This document shows positions 1 through 10,500 of a DNA stretch of 64,000 bases, piece after piece; the stretch's first letter is position 1, and every line of letters starts with the position of its first letter. This DNA comes from Cenococcum geophilum 1.58 (Eukaryota; Ascomycota; Dothideomycetes; Gloniales; Gloniaceae): assembly GCA_001692895.1 (NCBI GenBank), contig KV748177.1, forward strand, positions 806,001-870,000. Direction: 5' to 3'. Below the pieces are notes generated by a model. The model saw only the letters and a list, made by a program, of their open reading frames with translations, had not been told where the DNA came from and ran no database searches. Made by a program: the position numbers and the translations under genes.

Positions 1-164
1 ATATAGTGATGGAATAGGTTGATAAAGCTTATTGATTGGAATGAGGGAGGGTGAGGAACTTAAGGCTCCTCGCCACGCTAGTACCGCGGCGACACGTGAT
101 GGCAACTTGCCATTACGTGACGGCAGTTTGCCGTACGTGGCGGCAACTTGCCTTATTCCCGACA
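1..164 (-). repeat. Partial 3' LTR of Copia-L
   Basis: Near-copy of 2265-2426: the same ordered blocks, including CTCCTCGCCACGCTAGTACC and CCTTATTCCC, ending GACA where the other LTR ends CAACA. The outer roughly 41 bp lie beyond the window start. The neighbouring bases 165-183 resemble the purine-rich tract in front of the Copia-1 3' LTR. Confidence 0.85.
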
Positions 165-386
165 CTAACAACTCTTCTTTTATAGTTGCTATCTATATAT
201 AAATACTGCTTAACTATTATAATAAATATAAACCCTCCTCGCTTACTATTGCTATTATAGTATAAGTCTTGCTGTTCTAAAATTTGCCTATTAGCACGCG
301 GTGCTTTCTTGCTAAGGAGTTGTAGGTAGATATTATGTTAGGGCCGTTAGGGCTGCTAAGGCGCTAGCTATAAGTAAGCTAATAGC

Positions 387-484
387 GATTTTCTATCCTG
401 GGGATGGAAAATCCTAATTAGCTAGTTTAAATTAGGGTCTGCAGAATCTAACTAATTAAATAACTTTAACCGCCGGTCGAAGTT
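387..484 (-). other. Two conserved hairpins in Copia-L 3' noncoding region
   Basis: Stem GATTTTCTAT/ATGGAAAATC at 387-413 and stem AACTTTAACC/GGTCGAAGTT at 462-484. The same pair, in the same relative order in the element, occurs in Copia-1 (8255-8384) and as an isolated block at 56492-56600. The first hairpin also occurs in Copia-2 (24483-24509). Confidence 0.6.
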
Positions 485-679
485 CCTGGATATCTTAAGA
501 CCTTATATAACTAAGATATTTCTAGGGACTCCCTTTTTACCTAACCTTTAACTTATATACGCAGAGTATTTGTGTTAATAAACGTCTCTAATGCCTTGTT
601 TGGGTTCGCCTTTGTTATTATATTTGCTGGGTTATCTTGGCCATTAATCTATTAAATCCTAAACAGTTTTTGATGCTCT

Positions 680-980
680 ATAAGGACCTTTATAAGGACC
701 TCTACAAGAGCCTCCATGAGGACCTCTATAAGGACCTCTATAAGGACCTCTGCGAGAGCCTCCACGAGGACCTCTATGAGGACCTCTGCGAGAACCTCTG
801 CAAGGACCTTCACGAGGACCTCTACAAGAACCTCTGTAAGGACCTTCATGAGGACCTCTACGAGAACCTCTATAAGGACCTCTACGAGGACCTTTATGAG
901 GACCTTCGTAAGGACCTCCACGAGGACCTTTGTGAGGGCCTCCACAAGGACCTCTATAAGAACCTCTATGAGAACCTCCA
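680..980. repeat. 15-bp tandem array, about 20 copies
   Basis: Imperfect 15-bp units of the type GAGGACCTCTATAAG. The period is a multiple of three, so several frames on both strands stay open (637-1038 plus, 652-1008 minus, 716-1027 plus). On the element's own (minus) strand the array reads Glu-Val-Leu-Ile-like repeats and starts right after a gag segment (INVDHKAI) matching Copia-1 near 4585 (INVDYKAI). It is therefore an expansion inside gag next to the internal deletion. The open frames are a consequence of the period, not evidence of a new protein. Confidence 0.85.
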
Positions 981-1039
981 TGATTGCTTTGTGGTCGACA
1001 TTAATCATACTCTCTGCTGTGTTCTAATTCCCTACTAAA

Positions 1040-2125
1040 CTTCTTCTTTTAATCTTGCGGTAGTAACGTAGATCTAGGTTATTACGGGGGTTATTGTGGA
1101 GATTGCTGCGGAGATTGTTGTGGTGGTAATATAGAGCTTAATAGAATAGGGCGTGGTACCTAATCCTACTGTGGTAGCGTTTAAAGGTTATTAGGCCGTG
1201 AAGTAAGGGGATCTTACGCTTGCTTAGGTTAAGGGGTAGTAGTCAAAGTTATAGGTTAAATTGGTGGATACTAGGGAGCTAAAGATAGAGGTGGAGGTAA
1301 TGGATACGGAACTAAAGACGGAGGTGGAAGTAATAGATACTAGGAAACTAAAGATAGAGGTAGAAGTGTCTCTAGTAGTGTATTGCTTAGATTCCCTCAT
1401 AAGTTAAGCTTCTTTTAGTGCTTAATCTCTTATAGATTCTATCATAAGCTAAGCTTCTTTTAGTGCTTAATCTCTTATAGAGTCCATTTATGCTCTTCTT
1501 TTGCGTTAATAATATACTCCTAAATATTATCTCTAATAATGCCCCTATTTATAGGGATAAATACTCTATTCTTTTAAAGGAAGTTACGGAAGTCTTATAT
1601 GATAACCTTCTTTGCGAGAGCCTATGTTTCCTTTATCTATCTAATAAAGTTCTCCTTTATGTAATACTATAGCATATTATTAACATATTCACTATCCTTA
1701 TAGTATGCTATATAGTGTAATAAGAATCTATTTAGCTCCTTTTGCTTAGCGGTTATAGGGTCAATGTCTCTATTTTATATCTCTGGGTTAATGTCGTTCT
1801 TATACTTCTTTGGGTAGGTTAATGCTATAATGGAAGTGGAATTGACGGGGTGTCGTACGTTAAAGGTAGGTAGGGTTTTTGGCTTTATAGAATCTCGTAG
1901 GTTTGCTATCAAAAGGTAGGTAATTAAGATATTGTTAACGCGTTTTAGACGTTAACTTTAGGACTATAGGTTTAGTAACACTTCTAACCTAAAGTACTTA
2001 ACTAAATCTTCGTAAACGTGGTTGTTCTACGTAATAGACGTAACTTGGTATCTCCTAGTACTTAGTAACACTTCTGTTATTAGTTTTCCGCAAGTCTAAG
2101 GTAGTATAGTATCGCCGGGATCCAT
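1040..2125 (-). pseudogene. Copia-L gag, N-terminal part (RIP-degraded)
   Basis: The minus strand from the ATG at 2125 parallels the Copia-1 gag start (plus strand ATG at 2884, MDPGNT). The two are recognisable copies through Copia-1 position about 3900. Between there and the tandem array a further roughly 0.7 kb of Copia-1 gag is missing. The frame is interrupted by TAA/TAG at Gln/Trp positions. The 60-codon open frame at 1490-1672 on the plus strand is only the antisense of this gag; the mirror frame at 3337-3519 is the antisense of the Copia-1 copy. Confidence 0.75.
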
Positions 2126-2221
2126 TCCATATAAGCGCATATAGCACCCCTACACAAAACTATCTCTTCTGTTAATAACCTAGCTGGTCTATAGTTGACT
2201 ATATATTTAACCACTAATTAG

Positions 2222-2426
2222 TATTAGAAATACAGGGCAAATTACTAATACTACTTAAGTAGATATAGTGATAGAATAGGTTGATAAAGCTTATTAATTA
2301 GAATGAGGGAGGGCGAGGAACTTAAGGCTCCTCGCCACGCTAGTACCGCGGCAACACGTGATAGCAACTTGCCATTACGTGACGGCAGTTTACTGTACGT
2401 GGTGGCAACTTGCCTTATTCCCAACA
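2222..2426 (-). repeat. 5' LTR of Copia-L
   Basis: About 205 bp; in element orientation it starts TGTTGGGAATAAGGCAAG and ends AATA (RIP form of CA). It is related to the 186-bp Copia-1 LTR but belongs to a distinct subfamily, with indels in the middle. Immediately internal is TAATTAGTGG, the mutated form of the CTAATCAGTGG that follows the other Copia LTRs (candidate primer-binding site). Confidence 0.8.
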
Positions 2427-2472
2427 GTTATATATTTACTACTATAGTTATAGTAAAAGGAAGTTAAATAAT

Positions 2473-2600
2473 ATGCTACCTGAGTAAGTTATAACTATAA
2501 CGCTATCTATAGTAGTAACTACTTTAGAATTAGGGGAAGATACTAATATATATAATAATAACTTATAAGTAGTTATAATAAACTAATTAATAAGTATTAT
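2473..2600 (+). pseudogene. Gypsy-1 gag, first exon-like fragment (N-terminus)
   Basis: Frame from ATG 2473 (MLPEQ when TAA is read as the ancestral Gln). It continues in frame at 9819 once Copia-1 and one TSD copy (9814-9818) are removed. Only about 43 codons are present here, so the fragment is assigned by continuity rather than by domain similarity. Confidence 0.6.
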
Positions 2601-2786
2601 TGTTGGGAATAAGGCAAGTTGCCGTCGCATAAAGCATATTGCCGTTACGTGTCGACGTGGCCCTAGCGTGGTGAGGAACCTTAAGTTCCTTACCCCTTTC
2701 CTTATTCCTATTAATAAGAATTAACCAACATCACTATAACCCTACTTAAGTAGTCGTTATTAGTAAGTTACCTTATGTTTCCAATA
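2601..2786 (+). repeat. 5' LTR of Copia-1
   Basis: 186 bp, TGTTGGGAAT to CCAATA. The following CTAATCAGTGG is shared by the neighbouring Copia families and is the candidate primer-binding site. Confidence 0.9.
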
Positions 2787-2883
2787 CTAATCAGTGGTTG
2801 AATATATAGTTAACTATAAAGCAGCTAGGTTTTTAAATAGAAGAGATAGTCTTATATAGGGGTGCTATATGCGCTTATATAGA

Positions 2884-5800
2884 ATGGATCCTGGTAATAC
2901 TATACTACCTTAGACTTACGGAAAACTAGTAATAGAAGTGTTACTAAGTACTAGGAGATACTAAGTTGCGTCTATTATATAGAACAACTATATTTACAAA
3001 GATTTGGTTAAGTACTTTAGGTTAGAAGTATTACTAAACCTATGGTCCTAAAGTTAATGTCCAAAACGCGTTAATAACATCTTAATTGCCTATCTTTTAA
3101 TAGCAAACCTACGAGATTCTACAAAGCCAAAAACCCTACTTACCTTTGACGTACAATACCCCGTCAATTCTATACCTACTATGGTATTAACTTACCTAAA
3201 GAAGTATAAGAAAAGCATTAACCCGGAGACATAGGATATAGATATTAACCCTATAAACGCTAAGAAATAGGACCTAAACGGATTCTTAGTATACCGTATA
3301 GTATACTATATAGATAGCGAATATAATAATACTGAGCTATGGTGTTATATAAAGGAGGACTTTATTAAATAGATAAAGGAAATATAGGCTCTTGCGAAGA
3401 AGGATGTTATATAAGACTTCTGTAACTTCCTTTAGGAGAATAGAGTATTTGTCCCTATAGATAGGGGTGCCATTAAAGACAATATTTAGGAGTAAGTTAT
3501 TAACGTAAAAGAAGAGCACGAATAAACTCTATAAGAGGTTAAGTACTAACTACGCACTAAGAGGAAGCTTAACTTACAATAGAATCTAAATAATACGCTA
3601 ATAGAGACGCGCTCTAATTCTATTACTCTAGGTATAAGTTCTTACGTTCTGTATCTATTACTTCTACCTCTATCTCTAGCTCCCTAGGATCCACTAATTT
3701 AACTAGCAACGTTAATTACTACCCCTTAAGAGCAAGCGCAAGATCCCCTTGCTTCGCGATTTAATAACCTTTAAACTCTACTATAGGAAGATTAGGTACC
3801 ACGCTATATTCCACTAAGCCCTATATCTCCACTACAGCCTATAAAGCAATCCCCACCTTAATCTCTAATGCAATTTTAACGTGGTCTGACACTACTTAGA
3901 GGTACCTTAAAAATGCTTATAGAGCTTATAAAGCTCTATATAGACTAGAAAAAGAAGTTTAGCGGGGAACTATATAATATCCTTAATTCGAAGCTGCGTA
4001 TCTTCTATAACTATTGCTAGAAGGTTAAACTAGAACCTAACTAATATTATAACACCTATTCTATTATGCTTAAGGGCCGCGCCAGTACCTTCTATTATAA
4101 TTATTTAGTAGAAAAAGGATATAATTTTAACCAAATAATATATAAGATAAGATACTACTTTAAAATAGAAGAGAATAAGCAGCAATATATATTAGAGTGG
4201 AGAGAGACTACCTTCCTAAGAATTATTGCTATAAACCCAGGTATCTCTCAGCTTAATTGTCTTTAAAAGCTCTTTAATTAACTTTAGATAATTTAGCGTG
4301 GTTTATCCAAATTATATTAAAAGGACCTTAGCCTACGCAATTAAGTTATTAGCGCATGCCGAGGTATTAAAAAATATAATCTTGCTCTCTTTAACCCTAT
4401 AAGTACTTATAAAGGAGTATATACTTAATTAAGATCCTCTATTAGTACCGCTCTACACTTTTAAAAAGTATAGCAATTTAACGCCTAACTTTAACCTACC
4501 TTAATTAACCCGGCCGACCAACATGATTATAACTAGACTAATTAAATATATAGTAGACGTAGTAGGGGATATAGTAAAGGGTATAATTAACGTCGATTAT
4601 AAGGCAATCATAAAGGTCCTTATAGAGGTTCACTTTAGAGCAATTATTAGAAGAAGTGCTACGTTTATAAGAAGCCAAATTGCTAGTTAACTAGATACCC
4701 TCTTAATAGACAAAAGGAGGTATATAATAGGTTTCGCCAAAGCACACAAAACGTTGGAAACTAAGAGGTTACTACAGCCTACTTCTAAAACTTTCTAGTT
4801 TAATATAAAGGCGAAGAAGATCTTAAGGGTAAGGTTAATAAGGCCGAACAGCTCCTTATAGATATAGAAATTAAGGACTACTCTCCTAACTAATACTTTA
4901 CTAAGTATAGTAAAGTAAATAGCATATAAACCGTTACTATCCTTAATAACTAATCTACGCTCCATTCTATTATAAAGTTAAATATCTTTAACGAGCTAAA
5001 GGAAAGTTCCGTGTTCTCCTTTAATAACAGATACTTAGTAAACGTCTTCTATAGTATTATGCCAGATACTAAAGCCGCAGGAGTATCTATAGCAGAAGAG
5101 CCTTAAGTTTAAGCTCTTTAGTAGCTTAATAGCTCTATTTAAATTAACTAATTAACAGTAGGCTAATATACAATTCGCTTTAGTAAGGGTACTATAATCT
5201 CTCTTAGCATAATTAAGGTCTAAACCCCGTTAGGATATATTACTTTCTATATTATCCCTATAAACACCCTATTTCTATTCTATATCTAAGATATAAACAA
5301 ATTAGGTATTAAGCTTAATAACCTTAAGAATATACTTATCTAGGGAGATAATTGGGTGCCCGTTATATGTAAGTAGGGTTACCCTTAGTTGCTCCTTTAA
5401 CAGCCAGAAAGGAGCGTTACTTAAAGCCACCTAACTAAGTCAGAGTTACATTAACTATACCGTTGTTTTAGCCACCTATCTATTCACTAATTACTTAGGG
5501 TCCTTTAGCGAGTAGGTTATAAAGTTAAGGTTAAGGTAATTAAACATCTTATAAAGTACTACTACTACTACTAAATGAACCAGAAGTCCCCTAGCCGATT
5601 TAAGTTTACTCTTAAAGATAACTACGACTTTAACTTCTATATTATTATGGATGTTATATATCTTAGCGGCAAGCCAGTACTCTAAGTTATTAACTTCTTA
5701 ACCTCCTTCCAAGCCGCACGCTTTTTAAAAGATATGTTAGCTAGGAACGTATAGGATACTCTTTAATTATATTAGATTAATGTCTACCTAGGACCTCCTA

Positions 5801-8235
5801 ATTAAATTGTTTACAATGTAGGAAAGAACTTCTTATCTACGGAGTTTTAATAATAGGTAAAGGCAATAACAATTAAGGTTAAGGAAGTCCCCGTTAAGGC
5901 ATATAATAGTATTAGAAAAGTAGAATAATATTATATGCTATTACGCCGCGTATATAAGATTATTTCTTTAAAACTAGAGGATGCTAGCGAAGAGCTTATC
6001 CTATAGATGGCTGTTAAGGCTGTTAACGATACCGCTAGCCTAGATAGGCTTGTACCTATATTACTAGTCTTTAGCGCCTACCCTTAAATAACTAATAATT
6101 CTCTATTATCTCCCTCTATTATATAATAAGCTGAGGCTATTTACAAGGCAATAAAAGAGGTACGACGTCTTTACGCTACGCGCTAGGTTAACAACGTATT
6201 AGGAATAAGAAATAGCCTAAACACCTTAACTACGCTTAATTTGCCACTCTAATTAGAGGTACGCGTATGGCGTAAAAAGGGAGGATGGTTAGGCCTATAT
6301 AAACTCATTATAATTAATAGTTAAACTTGCACTCTTTAGATGCCCTATAGACCTACTTAATTCCGCTTAACCGTTGTTAAGCCCTATTATAGGGATAATA
6401 GCTCTAAGCCTTTACAGGATGCCCTAGAGGATACCCTAAAGGAGAACTATAATTAACGTGCTCTAGAAGGCAAAGGCGATTCTAATATAATTATAGTAGA
6501 CGTACCGTAACTATAACGCGGTAAAGGTCGCCTAAAGGGATTATAAAATTGCTAATATCTTATTAATTTTAAAAAGCAATTTATTACCGCTATTAAGAAT
6601 GGAGATAAACTATTAATAGCCTTTATAACAGCTAAAGAGAAGGCTAACTTTAAACTTGTAAAATAGCTCTAAAAGGAAGGCCGTATTATAACTTTAGGAG
6701 CTCCTTTCTAAGTATCTAATAAGTAGGAGATCGACGGTCTTATTATAAGAGAAGTCTTTAAATTTAAGAAATATAACCCTACTAAGTTTAATAGAGTCCG
6801 TATATTTAAGTTAAGAATGGTTAATAAGATTAAAGGTAAAGCTACTAATACCCTATTTAAGAAGTTAAGGCTAGTTATTTAAGATTATAATAATAATAGT
6901 AAGGAAGTAATCCTTACGTAATCCCCTATAATTTAACGAGCTAGTTAACGAGTTATTATTACGCTAGCTCCCTCCTTAATAAAGAATAGGATGGCGGTTT
7001 ACCTATAAGATATTACTTAGGCCTACACCCAATTAGAGACGCGCCTTTAGCGCTTAATACTAGCATACCTTTTAGAGTAAATTCGCCACCAATATCCCGA
7101 GGATACGATTATGGTTATACTTAAGCCATTATATGGAATTGCAGAGGTAGGAACTTATTAGTGGACTACCTACAGCAAGCACTATAAGGAGAAGCTTTTA
7201 ATAACTACTTCTATATTTAATCCCTGCTTCCTTATTATAACTACAGGAACTCTATTTAGAATTATTAGTATATAAACGGATAATATAATTATCTTAGGAG
7301 ACAACCAATTCTTAGCTCTTAAAGAAGATGAGCTAGTAAAGGCAAACCTTATAGCAAAGCTAAAGGAAAGACTTAACTTAGTAATACTATTACTCTTTAA
7401 TAGATATATCCTCTCCCTAAATAAGGGCTCCATTGCTCTACGCCAGAAGGGTTAAGGTAAGAAAATTAACGTTGTTAACGTTAATTCTCTAAAGTAAGGA
7501 TATATAGAGTAACGCGCTTACAGAGCTTATATGGCTTCTATCTATTAACCTAAGGCTTCCTTTAATCTCTCTATTGCCGCTTAATACTAGGAACTAACTA
7601 AGGATAACGTTTTTGCCCTAAATAAGCGTCTTTTCTAGTAAATAAACCATCTCGATAGGGGACTACTCTATATGCCTATTAACCTTCCTACCGCCAAGCT
7701 CTTCGTATTCATTAATAGATCGTTTATAAATAATAAAGATTTTAGCTCCTAGCTAGGATATAAGATTATTATCGCGAATAAATCTACTGGAGAGAATAAC
7801 TTTATAATCTACGGCAACCTTATCTATTAGAGCTTAACTAAGAGTAAGTATATTACTTAAAGCGTTCTAGCGTTAGAGATATATAGAATAGTCGGTAGAG
7901 TTAATATAGCAATTGCAATTGGAACTACCCTTAAGATAATTACAGACCGGCTTAAACTTCTTGCTATCCCTATAATTATATGCACCAACTTATATTCCCT
8001 CTATAAGTATTTAGTTAAGCTTAGTACTACAAAGAAAAAGCGTCTTATAATTGATATTATGGTACTTTAGCAGTCCTACGAGCGTTAAGAACTCTTTAAA
8101 ATCCGATAGATTAATGGCTAAGATAACCCAGCAGATGTAATAACAAAGGTAAACCCAAATAAGGCACTAGAGACGTTTATTAATATAAATACTCTACGTA
8201 TATAAGTTAAAGGTTAGGTTAAAAGGGAAATTTAA
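2884..8235 (+). pseudogene. Copia-1 gag-pol polyprotein, RIP-inactivated
   Basis: The frame from ATG 2884 runs to about 8235, interrupted almost only by TAA/TAG at expected Gln/Trp sites. Visible parts: gag with a degraded zinc knuckle (KCYVYKKPNCQLTRY, about 4660-4705); protease region with LNNQSTLHS where the family has a catalytic DS/T (about 4940-4975); integrase with VGKNF and VKAYNSIRKVEQYY (about 5815-5935); RT with KPLYGIAEVGTYQW (about 7120-7165) and QTDNIIILGD (about 7270-7300); RNase H ending PADVITK (about 8130-8150), the usual Copia C-terminal signature. In life this would encode virion assembly, maturation, reverse transcription and integration. Several catalytic acidic residues have become Asn, so it is dead. 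Confidence 0.9.
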
Positions 8236-8254
8236 AGAAGTTAAGATCTTATAG

Positions 8255-8384
8255 AACTTCGACCGCCGGTTAAAGTTGTTTAATTAGTTAGATCTTTGCC
8301 AAGAGCGCCACGCCTAATTAATTTAGGTAGTAGTGTGGACTTTTACTAACTAATTAGGATTTTCTATGCCCGGTATAGAAAATC
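8255..8384 (+). other. Conserved hairpin pair downstream of Copia-1 pol
   Basis: Stem AACTTCGACC/GGTTAAAGTT at 8255-8277 and stem GATTTTCTAT/ATAGAAAATC at 8358-8384. Both are kept in related elements although surrounding sequence has drifted. Possible roles are RNA packaging, 3' end or strand-transfer structure; this is inference. Confidence 0.6.
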
Positions 8385-8509
8385 GCCATTAGCTCGCTTA
8401 CTACTAGCGTCTTAGCGGCCCACCCGTCTTTATATTATTTACCAAATTCTACTAACTATCGCATTATCGTATATCGTCTAGTTTTATTGCATATTGTCTA
8501 GTTTTATTA

Positions 8510-9539
8510 GTAGTAGTAGTAGATTCTTTAATTAACGTCTGATACGGATCCTATCTAGGCCCACACAGACTACTCCGTACACAAGGGGAAAGTAATATTG
8601 ACGGGAAAAACCCCTTGCTATTGGGGGGGAGGAAAAACCCTATAAGCCACCTCAGTAGGATAAAAAACCCCGAATTGCTATGCCTGCACGTAACAGCGGC
8701 CCTACGGGCCTACTGCTCGTCCTCCTCCTTAGATGTTTTAAACTCCTTAGGAACCACTGCTTCCTTCTCTAGCTTATCTAAAGCTAGGGTTTACTACGTC
8801 CTAGCTAGGCCTTGCCGATCGACTGCTATATGCTTATAGTTGTGTCCCATATCTTAACTACCCCCTATATACTATCTCCTGTTAACTATTGCCATATACG
8901 CCATGCCTCCCCCCCCCCTAAGGCCTATTGAAGGCGTAAGGGGGATTCATCCGTTCTACCATCCTAATACCAAAAGACAAAAGCGGGATGTGTGTGTGTA
9001 TCTAGGTATCTTTTATGCCTAGGCCCTAGTCACTAGGCCCTCTTTAAGGGCACCACTCCGTTAAGAGGAGACAAGGAAAACCGTACGGGGTTATCCGGCT
9101 ATCGGTTTCAGTAGTATTACGGCAGTACGGCGAGTGACCGCATGCTCCGCGGGCGATTGCCCTGGGGGTTGGGAGGGGCCGTATATTTGCTCGTTTGTTC
9201 GTTCGTTTGCGCTTACTTGTTCGTCAATATAAGGTCGTCAATGCCTTCTACTAGGGGTCGGGGGATGTTATCGAAAACTGTACATCCATATTGGATCATA
9301 CAGGTGCCCTAGATAGGAGAACAGCGTAGTAGTCGTCGTATTGTAGAGAGCCAACAGTAGTGGTTTTCAAGATCTCACCATCCGAAAAAATTTTCACCAC
9401 CGCCCTCAACGCCCACAACCACCACCAGGTCCTGTCCGCACGCTGTGCGACGTCTCTGCGTTGGCTCTGGATCTGAACTTCGAAGACCAGGTTCGTAGCC
9501 GTCACCACGTACAGGTACAGAGTCCGATTTCGACGGCCA
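8510..9539 (-). mobile_element. Short non-LTR-type retroposon, copy 1
   Basis: A 1,030-bp insert in Copia-1, flanked by the 13-bp TSD TCTAGTTTTATTA (8497-8509 and 9540-9552). On the minus strand it ends in a (TAC)n-like tail (CTACTACTACTAC). The whole length matches 62676-63697 in reverse orientation, with the same two ends. Long variable TSDs plus a simple-repeat tail point to LINE-type target-primed integration. No RT is encoded, so it is non-autonomous. The open frame at 8615-8839 is antisense to the element and is also open in the second copy. Composition is less AT-rich than the surroundings. Confidence 0.8.
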
Positions 9540-9627
9540 TCTAGTTTTATTATATATTGTCTAATATTATTATATACTGTCTGTTTATATATATATATAT
9601 GGCAACTATAAAAAGAAGAGTTGCTAG

Positions 9628-9813
9628 TGTTGGGAATGAGGCAAGTTGCCATTGCATGAAGCATATTGCCGTCACGTGTTGACGTGGCCCTAGCGTGGTA
9701 AGGAACCTTAAGTTCCTCACCCCTTTCCTTATTCCTATTAATAAGAATTAACTAATATCACTATAACCCTACTCGAGTAGTCGTTATTAGTGAGTCACCC
9801 TGTGTTTCCAACA
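9628..9813 (+). repeat. 3' LTR of Copia-1
   Basis: 186 bp, TGTTGGGAATGAGG to CCAACA, the same length as the 5' LTR. It is preceded by the purine-rich AAAAAGAAGAG, a plausible polypurine tract. Confidence 0.9.
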
Positions 9814-9818
9814 ATTGT

Positions 9819-10115
9819 TAAATAAAATAGCGCTAATAATTAAATACTACTTTAATAAATAGCGGATATAAAAAGAGAAAAGATTAAGATGCCGTAAATT
9901 AAAAGGGTTTTAAGAGAAAAGTATAAGTTAAAGGGATTCCTTATGTAGATATAAATAAAGATACTATATATAATAACTAAGCTAGTAATATTAAGCGATT
10001 AAGTAGCGTATATAGGATTATTCTTAATAAATTAGGTACTAGAATAGTTTAAACCCTATTTTATAGAGATATAAGCTAATAGGTTAGCTACTACTAATTT
10101 AGAAACGTAGTATAT
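9819..10115 (+). pseudogene. Gypsy-1 gag, second fragment
   Basis: In frame with 2473-2600. Reads LKGFLMQIQIK, then VAYIGLFLINQVLEQFKPYF, matching the usual gag pattern of a membrane/assembly core with a WF-P motif (here QFKPYF). It ends at the solo LTR and resumes at 10501 as IFPSQDRFTSRL. Confidence 0.75.
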
Positions 10116-10495
10116 TGTTATAAGACACCCCTATAACACCTTATACACATCTACCTATTTCTACCGATTTAGCAACTAAAGACCGACCATGAGACGGTAA
10201 TTTAATAGTAATCTACGGCAATCTAATAGCAACTTGCCACATTCTGCTATATTCTACTAAGTTCCACTAAGTTCTACTAAATCCTGCTAAGTTCTGCTAG
10301 GACTACTACCTAAATCCTATTCTGCCCTATATATATATTAACTAAGTAACTAAGTCCATAATATATACCCTTTCTTCCCATTTTCCTACCTTCTTTCCTT
10401 ACGTAACGTCTTGACCTCCTTATACAGTTTATATACATAGCTTAATAATATCTACCTTGCTATATATTATCGCCGCTTATACTTAGTCTGTGACA
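10116..10495 (+). repeat. Solo LTR of the Gypsy-2 family
   Basis: 380 bp, TGTTATAAGACACCCC to GTGACA. It is homologous in reverse complement to the Gypsy-2 LTRs (25226-25607 and 55516-55864). Gag continues on both sides in the same frame when one candidate TSD (TATAT at 10111-10115 or TTTAT at 10496-10500) is removed. It is therefore a solo LTR inside Gypsy-1, not the start of a new element. It contains a run of CTGCTAAGTTCTGC-like repeats. Confidence 0.8.
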
Positions 10496-10500
10496 TTTAT

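Larger units (their letters stand above)
1..2426 (-). mobile_element. Copia-L: internally deleted Ty1/Copia element
   Basis: A minus-strand Copia element cut by the left window edge. In element order it has a 5' LTR (2426-2222), a gag start, a 15-bp tandem array, a short 3' noncoding tail (about 635-165) and a partial 3' LTR (164-1). Compared with Copia-1, the body between gag (about 4585 there) and the far 3' end (about 8110 there) is missing, so protease, integrase, RT and RNase H are absent. It sits head-to-head with Copia-1, giving an inverted repeat of more than 1 kb centred near 2510. The base pairs next to the 5' LTR (2427-2431, GTTAT) are the candidate TSD; its partner lies outside the window. 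Confidence 0.85.
2601..9813 (+). mobile_element. Copia-1: near-complete Ty1/Copia element
   Basis: A 7.2-kb element with two 186-bp LTRs (2601-2786 and 9628-9813). The TSD is ATTAT (2596-2600) and ATTGT (9814-9818), one G-to-A apart, as RIP would give. Gag, protease, integrase, RT and RNase H occur in Copia order (integrase before RT). A 1.03-kb retroposon is inserted in its 3' noncoding part (8510-9539). It is inserted in Gypsy-1 gag. Confidence 0.93.

Noticed and set aside
637-1038. Protein gene of Asp-Leu-Tyr-Lys repeats
   Set aside because: The 15-bp period keeps several frames on both strands open; the true element frame is on the minus strand.
1490-1672. Conserved 60-residue protein, also at 3337-3519
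   Set aside because: Both are antisense of Copia gag in the two inverted copies; the conservation is that of the element DNA.
9296-9664. 122-codon minus-strand gene
   Set aside because: It spans the junction of the short retroposon, Copia-1 and its LTR, so it cannot be an ancestral gene.
10116-10495. Start of a separate Gypsy element
   Set aside because: Gypsy-1 gag continues on both sides in one frame, so it is a solo LTR.
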